Below are positions 1 through 12,743 of a stretch of 64,000 nucleotides of DNA, piece by piece; positions within the stretch are counted from its first letter, which is position 1, and every line of letters begins with the position of its first letter. Source of the DNA: Alviniconcha marisindica (lineage: Eukaryota; Mollusca; Gastropoda; Provannidae); NCBI GenBank assembly GCA_018857735.1, contig JABMCL010001779.1, positions 127,001 to 191,000 on the forward strand, written 5' to 3'. The notes under the pieces were generated by a model. It saw only the letters and a program-made list of their open reading frames with translations. It searched no databases and was not told the origin of the DNA. The position numbers and the translations under genes were made by a program.

Positions 1-1165
1 CATGTTTCCACGGCATAGTGTTAGATGGTTTTGTAGAGTTTCCTCAGCTGTCATTTTTAGTTTCCTCAGCATCTTGTTCACTGGTTTTGTCTAATTTCCT
101 CTGCATAGTGTTAGCATGTTTTATACTTTGCTCAGCATAGCGTCAGCTGTCAGTTTTAGTTTGCTCAGCATAGTGTCAGCTGTTGTTTCTAATTTCCTCA
201 GCATAATGTTGGCTGTTTTGTTTAGTTTCTTCTGCGTAGTGTTGGCTGGTTTTATAGAATTTCCTCAGCATAGTGTCAGCTGTCATTTTTAGTTTCCACA
301 GCATCTTGTTCACTGGTTTTGTCTAATTTCCTCTGCATAGTGTTAGCTCATTTTATAGAGTTTCCTCAGCATTGTGTCAGCTGTCATTTTTAGTTTCCTC
401 AGCTTAGTGTCAGCTGCCATTTTTAGTTTCCCCAGCATTGTGTCAGCTGCCATTTTTAGTTTCCCCAGCATTGTGTCAGCTGCCATTTTTAGTTTCCTCA
501 GCATTGTGTCAGCTGCCATTTTTAGTTTCCTCAGCTTGTGTCAGCTGCCATTTTTAGTTTCCTCAGCATTGTGTCAGCTGCCATTTTTAGTTTCCTCAGC
601 ATTGTGTCAGCTGCCATTTTTAGTTTCCTCAGCATTGTGTCAGCTGCCATTTTTAGTTTCCTCAGCATTGTGTCAGCTGCCATTTTTAGTTTCCTCAGCA
701 TTGTGTCAGCTGCCATTTTTAGTTTCCTCAGCATTGTGTCAGCTGCCATTTTTAGTTTCCTCAGCATTGTGTCAGCTGCCATTTTTAGTTTCCTCAGCAT
801 TGTGTCAGCTGCCATTTTTTGTTTCCTCAGCATTGTGTCAGCTGCCATTTTTAGTTTCCTCAGCATTGTGTCAGCTGCCATTTTTAGTTTCCTCAGCATT
901 GTGTCAGCTGCCATTTTTAGTTTCCTCAGCATTGTGTCAGCTGCCATTTTTAGTTTCCTCAGCATTGTGTCAGCTGCCATTTTTAGTTTCCTCAGCGTAG
1001 TGTTAGCTGGTTTTATAGAGTTTCCTCAGCATTGTGTTGGCTGTTTTGTTTGGTTTCCTTAGCATAGTTTGGTTTCATAGTTTTTCTCAGAATTATGTTA
1101 GCTTGTTCACATAGTTTCCTCAGCATAGTATTAACTGGTTTAATCTAGTTTCTTCTTCATTTGTG
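1..1165. repeat. 33-bp minisatellite with degenerate flanks
   Basis: A tandem array whose regular core (about 400-1000) repeats a 33-bp unit containing TTTAGTTTCCTCAGCATTG and GTGTCAGCTGCCAT. Units become divergent toward both ends (1-400 and 1000-1165), the usual pattern of an array homogenised in its centre. Because 33 is divisible by three and the unit lacks stops in several frames, both strands give long 11-residue repetitive ORFs; I do not regard these as genes. It lies upstream of the last ARFGEF exons and is therefore probably intronic. Confidence 0.95.
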
Positions 1166-1394
1166 CAGTGTCCAATTTGAACATTATGAAGACTCGGACA
1201 CTTTTAGTGCATACCAGGTTATTTTGCTGTTTCCATAATCCACTGAACTCTGACATGGATCACAGGATCTTTAATGAGGATATGTGATCTTTTTGGATGG
1301 GTACGCACCAGGGAGCTCGCTTTATAGTCTCATCTGAAGAGTTTCCTCAGCGTAATGTGAGCTAGTTTTATTGTGTTTGCCTGCTGTTCTTTTC

Positions 1395-1603
1395 CTCTGT
1401 GTGTGTATGTGTGTGTGTGTCGCGCTGCGCGTGCGCGTGTGTGTGTGTGTGTGTGAGTGTGCTGTAATGTTTTTTGATGTTGTTGTGTGACAGTGTGTGG
1501 TGACCTGTGGTTGTGTGTCTCGTGCAGATAACATGTGTTTGTTGTGTGTGTGTGTGCGTGTGTGCCGGCTGGGTTGTGTGTGAGTGCGTCATGCAGTGCC
1601 GTG

Positions 1604-1635
<32 letters not shown>

Positions 1636-1680
1636 TGCGTGCACCTGCGTGCATGTGTGGGTGTATATGTGTGCTGACAA
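1395..1680. repeat. TG/TGCG-rich microsatellite tract
   Basis: An imperfect (TG)n tract with TGCG interruptions, including a run of GTGC units near 1617-1640. It runs up to the acceptor of the ARFGEF penultimate exon, so in the transcript it would be a GU-rich stretch immediately before the 3' splice site. Confidence 0.85.
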
Positions 1681-1702
1681 ATGTGTTTTTGTTGTGTGAC
1701 AG

Positions 1703-1820
1703 TGTGTGCCGGGAAGCCCTGGAGTACTTCCTGTCGTTGCAGTCGGACAGTCACCGCGAGGCATGGTGCAGTCTTCTGCTCCTCATCATCACACGCATGC
1801 TCAAGATGTCGGAGGAGAGG
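1703..1820 (+). CDS. ARFGEF1/2: ARFGEF penultimate coding exon
   Basis: The acceptor AG is at 1701-1702 after a TG-rich tract. The exon opens with the last base of a split codon, reads through [19 protein letters not shown] and [16 protein letters not shown], and ends exactly at a codon boundary before the GTAGGT donor at 1821. The open frame continues briefly into the intron, but family similarity stops at the donor. Confidence 0.9.
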
Positions 1821-3608
1821 GTAGGTGGCTTTGACAGTGATCGAGCTGGGCATTTCTTCAAACCGGTGTGATGTCCATAAGGTGGTGAAAGTGGTTCACA
1901 GAAACCGGTCAGAATATCACTGTAACCGGTCAGATACATGGCCGTCCATACTACTACATCCGTAGCTGTGCTAGCTAACACCCAGCTCCCGTCCCCATCT
2001 AAATCACACAAACACCACACAAGCACACACGCGCTCACGTGCATGCGCACACATACACACGCTTGCACACATGCACTCGCCTCACGAGTCACTGTGTCAG
2101 GCTTTTTGTTGTAGTTTCTATAGAACCGCTCAAACAAAATAACAGTCTGACCGTTTGCTGATTTTGTTTCCGGTATATATGCTTATCCGGTAAAATAAAA
2201 GCTGGAGCTGGGTAGTTGTGTGAACTATCTTGATATTTCACTTCTTTTGGAGGGGCCGCACTCCCCCCCTCCCCCCCCCCCCCCCCCCCCACCCTGGGAG
2301 GGGAGGGAGTGGAGGAGGGAAGGGCATGGTCACAAGTGTCCACGAACCACAACTTTTACTGGCATGTAAAAAAAGAAGAAGAAAAAAACAAAAAAACATG
2401 CATGGTCAGGGGTCGCGCTTATTGCTAAATTTTGCGTAAATATTGCTTTTTTTGAGTGCCATACACAATTTAGCCACATCGCTGCGTCACCGTACGCAAA
2501 ATGACAACACCGATTAAACAAGTTGTGGCTCACAGGTGTCCGCCGCATCACTCAGCACTAGATCTACCCGCAAACTCAGTGTCATGTCAGCCGTGCAAAT
2601 CCAGTCAATGAAGGGTGGAATCTAGATGAAATAAACTCATAGGCTACTGTAATTTTTGGTGTAGATAAGGCGACGGTGATACTTCCCCCCCTAAAATCTG
2701 ATCCATGCGCCTTATAGTCAGCAGTGCCCTGTCTGTGAATAAAATTTGCATACTTTTCCGAAAAACGAAAATGATTAATTTGAAATCGAATCCAAACCTG
2801 TATAGATCTGGAAGAAGATCGGTCCCCGTATCAGACTGGCCAGAAATCACGTATTTTGCCAAACTGATCAGTAATATTTTCTGGTTAGTCGACAGAGGAA
2901 ACGATCCCAGACATGGAATTTGGAACAACCCAGCATGCCTAGTTTGTCAGTGTATAATATTATCAGAATTTACTCAAAGGTAGAAGACTACGAAACCCAA
3001 AACAAAACAGACGTCGACACCGGAATACGAGTGAGAGAAAATGGCGGCAGCCAGGACTGCAAATTCTGCATGAGACGAGAACTGGGTTTGCCGACATTGT
3101 CTCTGCTGCAGTTCATCCTCTGAAAATGGTGCCACGTACGATGTTCCGATCTATGCAAACTTTTTGTAAACGGCAAATTTGCTAAACGTTTCCATTTTTC
3201 ATGTACAAATAGACCTTCTTTTTATTATTTCCGTCTGCTCACTTTATAGCCCGTGAGCTACGATCATGTTGCTCCATCATTTTGGCTTTGTATGTGCGTT
3301 ATTTTAGGTTATCCCTGTACGCATTTTTCGTGCCATTGACGCAAACTATGTAATGTTTCGCGTTGGTTGACGCAAATCTCTAAAAGGCAACGCGACCCCT
3401 GAGGGTTCTTCATCATCTTATGTGATCATTTTGTTATTTCTGTTTTATTTGATTGCTTGTGTGTTGACAGTTCCGGGTCCATGCATCGATGTACTACCCC
3501 CTGCTGTGCGAGACCATCCTGTTTGACCTGAAGCAGGAAGTGCGTGCCATACTGAAGAAGTTCTTCTCCAGAGTGGGACCTTCCTTTGGCATCACCGCCA
3601 GAACATAG
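1703..3608 (+). CDS. ARFGEF1/2: BIG1/BIG2-type Arf guanine nucleotide exchange factor, C-terminal end (partial)
   Basis: Two exons (1703-1820 and 3471-3608) join in phase 0 and end at a TAG. The peptide contains [21 protein letters not shown] and [14 protein letters not shown], then [15 protein letters not shown]. This matches, from memory, the extreme C-terminal HEAT-like end of the brefeldin A-inhibited Arf-GEFs BIG1/BIG2 (Sec7 family), which activate Arf1/Arf3 on trans-Golgi and recycling endosome membranes. The Sec7 catalytic domain would lie upstream, outside the window. The C-terminus stops at GITART, which is shorter than the vertebrate tails as I remember them. The intron is 1650 bp with GTAGGT donor and TTGACAG acceptor. 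Invertebrates usually carry one gene for both vertebrate paralogues, so I cannot choose between ARFGEF1 and ARFGEF2. Confidence 0.92.
1821..3470 (+). other. ARFGEF last intron
   Basis: The intron holds a degenerate CA-rich tract (about 2000-2075) and a C homopolymer (about 2264-2290). A Kozak-less 92-residue ORF at 2705-2983 shows no recognisable domain. Nothing else was identified. Confidence 0.7.
3471..3608 (+). CDS. ARFGEF1/2: ARFGEF terminal coding exon
   Basis: It starts after TTGACAG with [13 protein letters not shown] and encodes 45 residues followed by TAG at 3606-3608. It is in phase 0 with the previous exon. The paired aromatic and leucine pattern (MYYPLLCE, then [10 protein letters not shown]) is the BIG-family C-terminal helix pair. 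Confidence 0.92.
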   Translation, partial: FRVHASMYYPLLCETILFDLKQEVRAILKKFFSRVGPSFGITART

Positions 3609-4788
3609 TGGGGCCTTCCGCTTTTGGATGATGCTGTTGCTGCGTGCAACAGGGTGCTGCCGGATGTGATACTGTCTGCAATTATTTGCACTGTGCGTTT
3701 CACAGAGAGGCTGGGTCAGAAACAGAGAGGTCTGGCGGTCTTGTTGCTCGTGGTGTCTGTCACATTCATCGTTGGCCGTGCTGAGCGGAGAGAGACGCAG
3801 GCGGGCAGGCGGCCAGACAAGCTGGGTGTGAGTGTGAGAGAGAGAGACTGTGTGTGTGTGTGTGCACTAGTGTGGGGGTCCACATTCTACCTATGCTGAA
3901 CGATATGTGTGTGCGTCTGTAATTGACCTCTCGCTTTCAGCCTGATAGCTGCGCAGAGTAAACAACATGACGTGTGTTCAAGCTCGCACTTTGAACTGCT
4001 CAGACCCAAGACTCCCAATCGTTGTTTTTGAAAATGGCACAGGCACATGCTTTACTTTACATTATGTGGTACTTGGACAGCCAGGAGGTTGTCTAAGGAG
4101 GCGTGTCTGTACCTGGGTGCTTGACTGGCTAGAGCTCAGCTGTCAATCAGAGGGTCACAAGACGTCAGTTGCAAGGTCAGGGTCAGAGGGGGGGGGGAGG
4201 GTGAAGGCTGTGCTTTTTTAAGTGACCGAGGGGTGTGAGTTAGAGAGTGTGACTTTAACTCAATTACATTCCTTCCAGTTCTGTGGTGGTGTGGGGGAAT
4301 TAGCTGTACCCCCATTCTGAACATAACGTCTCCAGTTGACATGTCTTGAGTCGGTCATCAACATTCGTGCTTGTTGTGAAAGTTCCGACACTGCAATCTT
4401 GTTATTGATTTTGTTTCCTTTTCTTCATTGTCAGACACACGTGGGATTCAGTTTTTTTTAAAGTTTTTTTAAATGCAAACATCTTGGTCACAGAATTAAT
4501 TGACTTGGTGAGAAAATTGCTGGACAAATGAAGTGGTGAGAAAATCGCTGGACAAATGAAGGAACAGTGCTGTCAGAACTAACCGAGATGAACATGGGGA
4601 TATATGCCTGAGCCATTCACACCAACAAAGACTTAAATACCTGTGGGGCTTTTTCTTTGTACACAAGAATCATGGGGTAAGTTTCAACAAATTATTCCCT
4701 GTCCTCTTTTTGGCTGGGGGGGGGTGGTCAGTCAGCCTGCTGACAGAAAACTAAGCAAATGTTTTGGCAATGTAGGACGATGAGGGAG
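3609..4788. other. ARFGEF 3' UTR or flank, no gene seen
   Basis: Directly downstream of the ARFGEF stop. It has short G-rich (4187-4199, 4717-4727) and GT-rich patches and no convincing ORF. I see no canonical AATAAA before about 8274, so the 3' end of the ARFGEF transcript is unresolved. Confidence 0.5.
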
Positions 4789-5556
4789 AGAGAGTGGTGG
4801 AGTAAGTTAGTAGCTTGTGTTTTATGCCCAGTCACGCGGTTATGAGGGAGAGAGAGTGGTGGAGTAAGTTAGTAGCTTTGTGTTTTATGCCCAGTCAACC
4901 ATTACGGTTATATCAGGGCAAAGAGGGGTGGAGTAAGTTAGTAGCTTGGTGTTTTATGCCCAGTCGGTCGTTACGGTTATATCAGGGCAAAGAGGGGTGG
5001 AGTAAGTTAGTAGCTTGGTGTTTTATGCCCAGTCAGTTGTTACGGTTGTATCAGGGCGAAGAGGGGTGGAGTAAGTTAGGAGCTTCTTTTTTTATGCCCA
5101 GTCAACCATTACGTTATATCAGGGCGAAGAGGGGTGGAGTAAGTTAGGAGCTTTTTTTTTATGCCCAGTCAACCATTACAGTTATATCAGGGCGAAGAGG
5201 GGTGGAGTAAGTTAGGAGCTTGTTTTTATGCCCAGTCAACCATTACAGTTATATCAGGGCGAAGAGGGGTGGAGTAAGTTAGGAGCTTGTTGTTTTATGC
5301 CCAGTCAACCATTACAGTTATATCAGGGCGAAGAGGGGTGGAGTAAGTTAGGAGCTTGGTGTTTTATGCCCAGTCAACCATTACAGTTATATCAATCAGG
5401 GTGAAGAGGGGTGGAGTAAGTTAGTACTTGGTGTTTTATGCCCAGTCAGTCGTTACGGTTATATCAGGGCGAAGAGGGGTGGAGTAAGTTAGTAGCTTGG
5501 TGTTTTATGCCCAGTCAGTTGTTACGGTTATATCAGGGCGAAGAGGGGTGGAGTGA
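4789..5556. repeat. About 69-bp minisatellite made from a dispersed repeat
   Basis: About eleven units, each containing GAGTAAGTTAGTAGCTTGG, TTTTATGCCCAGTCAACC and ATATCAGGGCGAAGAGG. A lone copy of the same sequence (AACTTGGTGTTTTACGCCC, then ACATCAGGGCGGAAG) occurs at 49181-49243. The unit is therefore a fragment of a dispersed element that expanded in tandem here. Confidence 0.9.
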
Positions 5557-6287
5557 TATGAGAATAAGATGTTGCTGATATTATAGGCATCTTTCCTCAA
5601 TCTTCATTTCAGTCAAGTTGCATAGTGGGATCCAAAGCTTGTTTTTTAAAGCAGAAGCTTATTTCTATGGCTACGGCTAAAAATATTACGGAAGGCCTTA
5701 AATGATTTTGGTTCTTGGCCTCCCCACCGCACCCAGCCCACCCGCCCCCTCCCCATGTTAGAAAAATATATTTATATTTAAATACTGCAAGAGCAGTTTG
5801 AACACATGTTAGTGTTCAGTTTTGCCCCCCACTACACAGGGTAAGTGAAGACTGCCTGCGCAGCATGTTTACATTGCGAACAAATTGATTACTAATAACA
5901 GGATAGAAATGTTCGTTTGACTCCAAGGTTGTTGGGTGTTTTTTGGTTTGTTTGTTTGTTGTTGTGTATGGGGTTTATGTGTGTGGGATTTTTGTTTGTT
6001 TTTGTGTGTGTGTGTTGTTGTTGTTTTTGGGGGGGTACATGTAGTAGAAGTACTGTTATTTGTTTGACACCAAATTGTTGTTGTTTTTTGGAGGGGGTAG
6101 GTGGGGGGGGGGGGGGGGGGGGGGGGGTGCGAAGTAGAAGTACTGGTGGTGACGGAAAGCATAGCAGATGGGATGGTGGAGAGCCTTTCACAACACTGCT
6201 TCCACCGCCTTGATTTTATGCTTAGCTGTGTAGCGGCAAAAGCCATTTTGCTTTTGTCATTCTTTTTGAGGGTAAGTGGCATCACCA
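5557..6287. other. Intergenic, GT-rich and G-homopolymer sequence
   Basis: Contains a TTG/GT-rich stretch (about 5935-6030) and a long G run (6102-6127) preceded by a G-rich stretch. No coding signal was recognised. Confidence 0.6.
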
Positions 6288-6405
6288 AACAGTGTCCGTT
6301 TTCCACAACCTTTTGAAGAGAGAGGGGAACGGAAGCAGACAGATTCGAACCTGGATCTCTCTGTGTAGCAGCCGAGCGCCTTACCACCCAACCAAACCGG
6401 TTCAC
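6288..6405 (-). mobile_element. tRNA-derived SINE, 5' head fragment
   Basis: Read on the minus strand it starts GTGAACCGGTTTGG, has GGTAAGGCGCTCGG as a box A-like region and GGTTCGAATCT as box B, then the SINE-specific CACAACC...GACACTG part reversed at 6288-6310. It is the head of the same family as the full copies at 17283, 20510 and 57684. The body is missing or too diverged to follow. Confidence 0.75.
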
Positions 6406-6904
6406 GTTCCAGTGTCCCCCTGTCATCATTTTGCGTGTCAAATCCAATCCGCTGAGTGTGCATGAGATCAGCTTGTGGGGAGAGTTTATGAATGGATGTC
6501 ATCTTCCCCATCAAATACGATTATGTATACAATTGGTTAGTGCTTTTGTTCTTGTACAGGCATATGCAATGGCAACCATTTTCACCCAGGCACGGTTAAA
6601 AATGTATATATATATATAACAATCTGAAAAATGTGATATGTATTTGTATATAAGGTTGTTTGTATTCCAAGTTTGTGTATCATCTTGTTATTTTTTCGGT
6701 GGGTGGTAGTGTTGTTTTTGTGTTTATCAGCCATTTCTGGAATTTATTGAAATAATCGTTCTCGCAACAGTTTGTTTGGCCAATCACGTGTGGGGTGTAT
6801 GTGTGTGAGTGTGCGATTTTCTGATGTTCAATATTAACCTGTGGACTTGCATTCTTTTTCTCTGCAAAACGCGATGACCCGAAGGTAAGCTCTGTCAAAA
6901 AGCT

Positions 6905-7380
6905 TAAGGACTTCTGCAGATGGTTTCTAGGGAAATGTTCACACCAGCATTTGCATTCAAGTAAAGAGAATTTAGTTTTTGTTGTTGTGTCCATGTCAGT
7001 AACAAGAATTTCTGCAGTTGGTTTCTGGGGAAACGTTCATACCCAGTGATTGCATTCAAGTAAAGAGAATTTCGTTTTTGTTGTTGTGTCCATGTCAGTA
7101 ACAAGAATTTCTGCAGTTGGTTTCTAGGGAAACGTTCGTACCCAGTGATTGCATTCAAGCAAAGAGAATGCACTCTGCTGTGGAGTCCTTGTCAAAAATG
7201 GGGATTTCTGCAGTTCGTTTCTATGGGAACAACACCCAATGACTGCAGTCAAGCAAAGAGGATACACTGTGCTGTTGTGTCCTTGTCAGAAATGGGGGTT
7301 TCTGCAGTTTGTTTGTAGGGAAATGTTCATACCCAGCAGTTGCATTCAAAGGAAGAGAATACACTTCACTGGCTGTCTAC
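6905..7380. repeat. About 98-bp tandem repeat, five units
   Basis: Five units each contain TTTCTGCAGTTGGTTTCT, a CATACCCAGTGATTGCATTC-type segment, and a TGTTGTGTCC/ATGTCAG segment. CTGCAG recurs at intervals of about 98 bp. The last two units are the most diverged. It resembles no gene I know. Confidence 0.88.
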
Positions 7381-10300
7381 AAAAAATTTTTTGAATCGAC
7401 AGTCATTGAAAACTTGTCATTCAAGTTCAAGTATTTTCAGCTGGAGAGAGAGATGTTCTTCAATCACTCATGTCTCTCACTGCCAAGCAGGAAGACCATC
7501 AAAGCAAACTGACATTATATTTATATTATTTTACGACTATAAAGGAATATTATGCATGCTTATAAGTTGGGTAACAAGCATATGAACAAGCAGTTGGCTT
7601 CAATTCAGTGCTGTTCTTCATAGTACGTATTTGCTTCAATTCAGTGCTGTACTTTGTTGTACATAATTATGTTGGAAACGTTTCCAAGGCAGTTAGGTTA
7701 CTGCATCGTATTCTCTTTACCTTCGATTTCATGTAATTTGTGAGCTACTGGAAATATTTTGCTGTGATTCTGTTGCCACTAACAGAAGAGTTCACACCTT
7801 AATCTGTTTGTGTCAAATGAAAAACCATGTGGCTTATGAAATCGGGTAGTGGCGTATCTTCATTGTTACGAAACATCCCTGCTTTTGGCACTGGTACATT
7901 CTTAAGAGTATCGATATTATCCTTTTTTAATGCCTCACCCTGTTATAACCTACACTGTTCACTGGATGTTAAAAAGCAGATTATCTGTCAGTTGTGTAAT
8001 GTACAGTACCACAGTCAGTGGCCTTTCTGTTTCTTCCCCACCCCCCACCCCACCATCTTCAATATTTCCTGATTGATTTAAAATACCTACCTACTGCAAT
8101 ATTGGCATTGGGTTGTCTTTGTTTTGAAGCACAGTGGTACCTGCATTGAACTGCCACCCATTTACGACCAGGGTAGTGGTCTGTCAGGACAGGTGGCCTT
8201 GTAGAAGAGGTATATTTAAAGGAGCAAGCCTTCTCAACGCATGTTATGTCTAATGAATGGAACTAGAGGTTGAAATAAAAACTTCAAACTGGGGACTTTG
8301 TTGAAATGTTCTCCATTGGTTTTTGGTCAAATGTAGAAAATAAATTTAAATTAAAAAAATCTGAGTCTTGGTGTATTAAAATTCATTCTTCATGAGGAAA
8401 GGACCGTTATTTTTAGAGGACTGACTGAGAGATGTTGCTAAGACAGTTCGCCTGTGGATATTCAAATTATGCTGGAAGGGCTTTGTTAAAACATTTCTTG
8501 ACTGAATCCACCCACACCAAGATTCTGGAGACCCATATTTCAAATTTCCAGGACTTTTTCAATTGCTTTACGTAGGCTTAGCAATTCCAAGACCCATTCG
8601 AGGCCCAGAGTTTTTCATTTCAAACTCAAGGAATTTTCCCAGAATTCCAGGACCTGTACAAACCCTTCTTCAGTCACATGCCCAGCATACAAATCAACCT
8701 AAAATTAGTTTGGCATTTATCTGAGTTTTTTATTTTGATCTCTTGTATGCATTGGATGAAACACGTTTTGAGATATTGCCTGATCCCTAGGAATTTAACT
8801 GTGCTATGAAAAAAAGTGTTTTCAGTATGAAAAACTGGAAGCAATTATTTTAGAGGGAGTTATTCATGGCAGATCCTTTTCATAAATGAAAGTAAGATGA
8901 GGAAGAACAGAAGCACAAGAAAAAAAAGAGTAATAATGGGATCTTGCTTCTGCCACAATGTTCTGCGATTTGCACTGTGTTTGGTGTGGGACCTTTTCCC
9001 CAAACTCTCTCTGTGAAATGCTTTGTGGGCTCAGATGCGAATGTTTAATGCACCCACAGTTCACATAAAAACAAAACTATTTATACATATATATACATAT
9101 TCAGACAGCTGTTGTGCTTCTCAACTTAGGCTTTGGGCAACAAGTAAGGTACATTGTTATGTAAGTATGGTCCACTGCTCCTTTTTTATTGTTGTTGCAT
9201 TTCAAGTCAGTATTTTGAGTATGGTGAATGTCACGGATAAGTACCCGTACCGTTTAGCTTTATTTCGGTCATGTTTATGGTCGTGTTATCTTTTTCACTG
9301 GAGAGATGGTAAATTCATTTGTTCACAGAATCACTTCACATTTCAATGGATTTGGTGATCAGTATGATCCAATATTTGATCATTGTTTCATTCATAATTT
9401 GGTACTCCCTTTGTCTTCTGTATTACCCCAGACTGAAAAGCTGTCTTAAAGGATCAGTTTTATGTTTTCTTTGTTAAAATAATCACCTGCAAGTGTATGC
9501 CAGTGCTATAACGACATGTTACAAGAGATGCTAATGACTTGATACAAAGTGCAAAAGGTCTGTTTGTAGCTGCATCCTCCCAAGGTGTGCTCCCCCATTG
9601 CCTCTTCACGAGATGTGTGTCGAATGCACATATCCTGGATGTGTAATAATGTGCGAGTTGTCTCTCTTGGACTCGGGTTGGTGATCAGACTCAGGAACTT
9701 TAGAATGCAAAAGGAAATCGTGTACACTGGAGTGCGAGTGCCACTCTTCCGCGTCAGATGTCTGTTGTCAGAACTGCACTTCAGGACATAATTAACGACT
9801 GAAAGGGGTGTAATTGGTGGGTAAGCGCCACGTCAGTCCGACATAACACCAAGACTGACCAACTTGGAAAATATGTCTTTAACAGCCCAAGAAACTGATG
9901 AAAGCGTGTGGGTCGTCTGGTATGTAAGTTGTCCGAAAGATTGACTAACCCTAACCAATGGCACATGACTAACGCTAACCATTGACACATCAGTCTGATG
10001 TGTCAGTACTATCAAAACACTAGGCCTTTTTATTTTTATATAGTTGTTTTATGTGTCTGCTGCCACATCACACCATTGCTGTGTTGGACCATCACTGCTC
10101 TGCGTCATGCGTTGTCGAGTCGATCCCTAGTGATGGCATGTCTGTGCCAGCCAATAGCAAGTGCTGTTTGCCACAGAAGTTTGAAATAAAAGATACACAC
10201 CATCCCGGTCCGGTGAGAATAAAAAATGTACACAAGCTGATCTGTACTTTTCTTCTGCCATAAACTTGGTGTACACACTCGGAGCCGTGCTTGTCACGCC

Positions 10301-11764
10301 AACAGTTGACACGACAAACCCAGGGCACTTAGCTTACTCGTGGCAGTACTTTACGTTTCTGCCGCCAGCGCTGTCTGTGATGCTGAAGATGTGTACATGG
10401 TTGTGTGAGAACGCCTCATCCATTACCCAATCTCATGTTGCGTTAGACCTGCTCTGATATGTAGACTATTTAGTAGGTCACGTTCAGTGACGACTTGATG
10501 CATCCTGCTCTAAATCACCGCCCCTTATAATGAGGTCTTTCCTGATGGGACAGGTCAGCCACCAAATAAAGCCAATGACTTTCTGTAAGCCCTTCTGAAT
10601 GACTGTGAAAGATGCACAACTTTCTCACCTTGTCCAGTTTGCAGATGATTTTTTAAAATAATTTACTGCAGTGTGTGAACCACTTTCTGAACACAGAGTA
10701 TAACGATATAATATATAATCTCGATGATTGCAAGTTTACCACTTATCCCCTAGTCATATTTTTTTCCAGCAGGCCATAAGATTTGTGACTGTTGGGGTTC
10801 AAATTCAGGTCAAGTCATTCATTATTCCATGCATAAAAACAACAGAGTTAAAGAACCCAACAGACAGGTTCCCTAAAGAATGCAAAAGATAAAAACTATT
10901 ACACGAAATGAATGCAGGAGTGTCATGCAAAGTACATTGTTAACGTGCATCAACTTTCCACGTCATGCACATGCGTGCATGCACACACTTCAACATGTTA
11001 CATACACGCTGACAAATGCGTATGCCTGATCATGCACCCAAGCAGCTCTAGATTAGTTCCAGATGGTAGTTACGCACTTGGAAAACCCGGTCACTGAAGA
11101 TTCCCCGGCATTGCCTTCGAAAGTTTCAGTGTTAGTCTGATTGGCTGTGGCCCCTTTCTCAGAAGTTTGTCAAGCTGTAGATAAAGACTGCAGCGGTCAG
11201 ACTGGTTTTTGTGTGCAAGCACCGTTGCAGTCATAATAAATAAACGTTGCAATTTTTGTGCGTTTTTGTGAAGCCCGTTGCTGCACATGTTGCAGACGTG
11301 AACATGCAACAGCATGAAATTCCCCAAACTATCTTTGTCCCCCACCATAAAGGTTTAGCGGATCGTGCCTGCACCAACTTTGAAGCTGCCTGCTGTGGAG
11401 TGTATCCACTCGAACAATGGGGAAGCTTCTGACGGATGGAGTGGAGTGCATGTGGGCTTTTCCGAGCGCTTAGATCCCGTCTTAAACTGAGCTGAACTAT
11501 AAAACCTGCTGTAAAACAGCGCCTGACATTATTATACAGACCATTCTTGGTTTAGTCATTTAAATATATATATATATATAATATATATACCTTTTAGCGA
11601 CTATGCGGGGATGCCTTGCAGGAATCCTTTGGATTACAGTACTGAGTAGGGTTTTCTGTAATGTAGACTGCACTTGTTTTTGTAATGCGCTAGGACACCA
11701 CTGTTGTGATTACTTTCGTGTGCACAGCTGTCCTTACTGTGGGTTTTACGAGGGTTGAATGGGT

Positions 11765-11797
<33 letters not shown>

Positions 11798-12170
11798 AAA
11801 TTATGTCCTTTATTTATTTTCAAGAAACAAATGTTATCCGTGCTGCAAACGCCAGTACAATACGGACAGCTGTGTCTGGTGAGCAGGGCTGTGTGTATTG
11901 GATGGATAAAGTTTGCACTGGTGAAAACTGAATGATGGAATAAAAGCATGAACATGTTGGCATGTGTTGGTCTTTTGTTTCTGATGGAAGAAGTGTTTTG
12001 TTTCTTCATATAATGGCTGATATTTAATGATAGTGGCTGACATCACATTTACAGGGGTTGCAAATACACAGATTTTTGTTGTTGTTTTTGCGCAAAATAA
12101 ACCCCTTTCGCGCAATTGCTCAAATGCCATGTGTCTACTATCCGTAAAGAAGTTCAGATCTGTATGGCAG
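7381..12170. other. Intergenic sequence without recognised genes
   Basis: Nearly 4.8 kb without a coding feature I can support. AATAAA occurs on the plus strand at 8274-8279 and 8338-8343. (TA)n tracts lie near 11564-11590 and 11769-11796. A short CCCYRRCAYTGCCTTYGAAAG motif near 11103-11125 recurs near 15238-15262 and may mark a small dispersed repeat. Confidence 0.5.
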
Positions 12171-12171
12171 A

Positions 12172-12285
12172 ATGCATCATTATTTTGTCAGGAAATTCAG
12201 TCTAATATTATTTTGTCAGGGAATTGACTCTGACAGCATTTTGTCAGGGAACTGAATCCGAGTTTATTTTGTCAGGGAATTTATA
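12172..12285. repeat. About 35-bp tandem repeat, four units
   Basis: ATTTTGTCAGG(G)AA followed by a variable part is repeated four times. It lies just beyond the presumed 3' end of the geminin transcript. Confidence 0.85.
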
Positions 12286-12463
12286 TTATTTTTCACTACC
12301 CGAGCCTGTTTTCAAATATAATCTGAATTCCCAAATCTGTATGGATCATTGGCTGCATGTGTGGTCATGTAAGTGACATACACATGAATGGAAGCAAACA
12401 AAATCCAGTTTGAAAATAGGGAATAAAATCTGACAAAGTAAAGTTCAAAAATGCATTGACAGA

Positions 12464-12469
12464 TTTATT
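12464..12469 (-). terminator. GMNN: Candidate geminin poly(A) signal
   Basis: AATAAA on the minus strand about 600 bp after the geminin stop codon. It is a canonical signal in a plausible position; usage is inferred. Confidence 0.4.
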
Positions 12470-12743
12470 TCATTCATTCTTTCACAAACATGTTATTAAA
12501 ACTGCGACAAACTCGGCTGAGCAACACTCATTAATGACAGTACCCATACTTTTCAAGTTTACATCCCATTAAAAAAGAAAAATGCTAAAAAAGAAAACGA
12601 GATGGTAGCGAAACCCTCGCAACCTGAAACATTTTTGGGACAGTGAAGAGACACTAACAGGAGGACACAAGTACACAGAAATGCAAATTCTTCTCCGAAA
12701 CACTGGCTCTCACCTTTTGTGAATTAGTTTCAGGTCCAGCAAG

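Noticed and set aside
374..1062. Long repetitive ORFs on both strands
   Set aside because: They follow a 33-bp array exactly and have no non-repetitive part, start context or domain.
1330..1853. Minus-strand ORFs rich in His/Thr opposite the TG tract
   Set aside because: They arise from the CA/TG microsatellite and overlap the well-supported ARFGEF exon on the other strand.
5869..6447. 192-residue minus-strand ORF
   Set aside because: Low-complexity translation of GT-rich and G-run sequence plus a SINE head.
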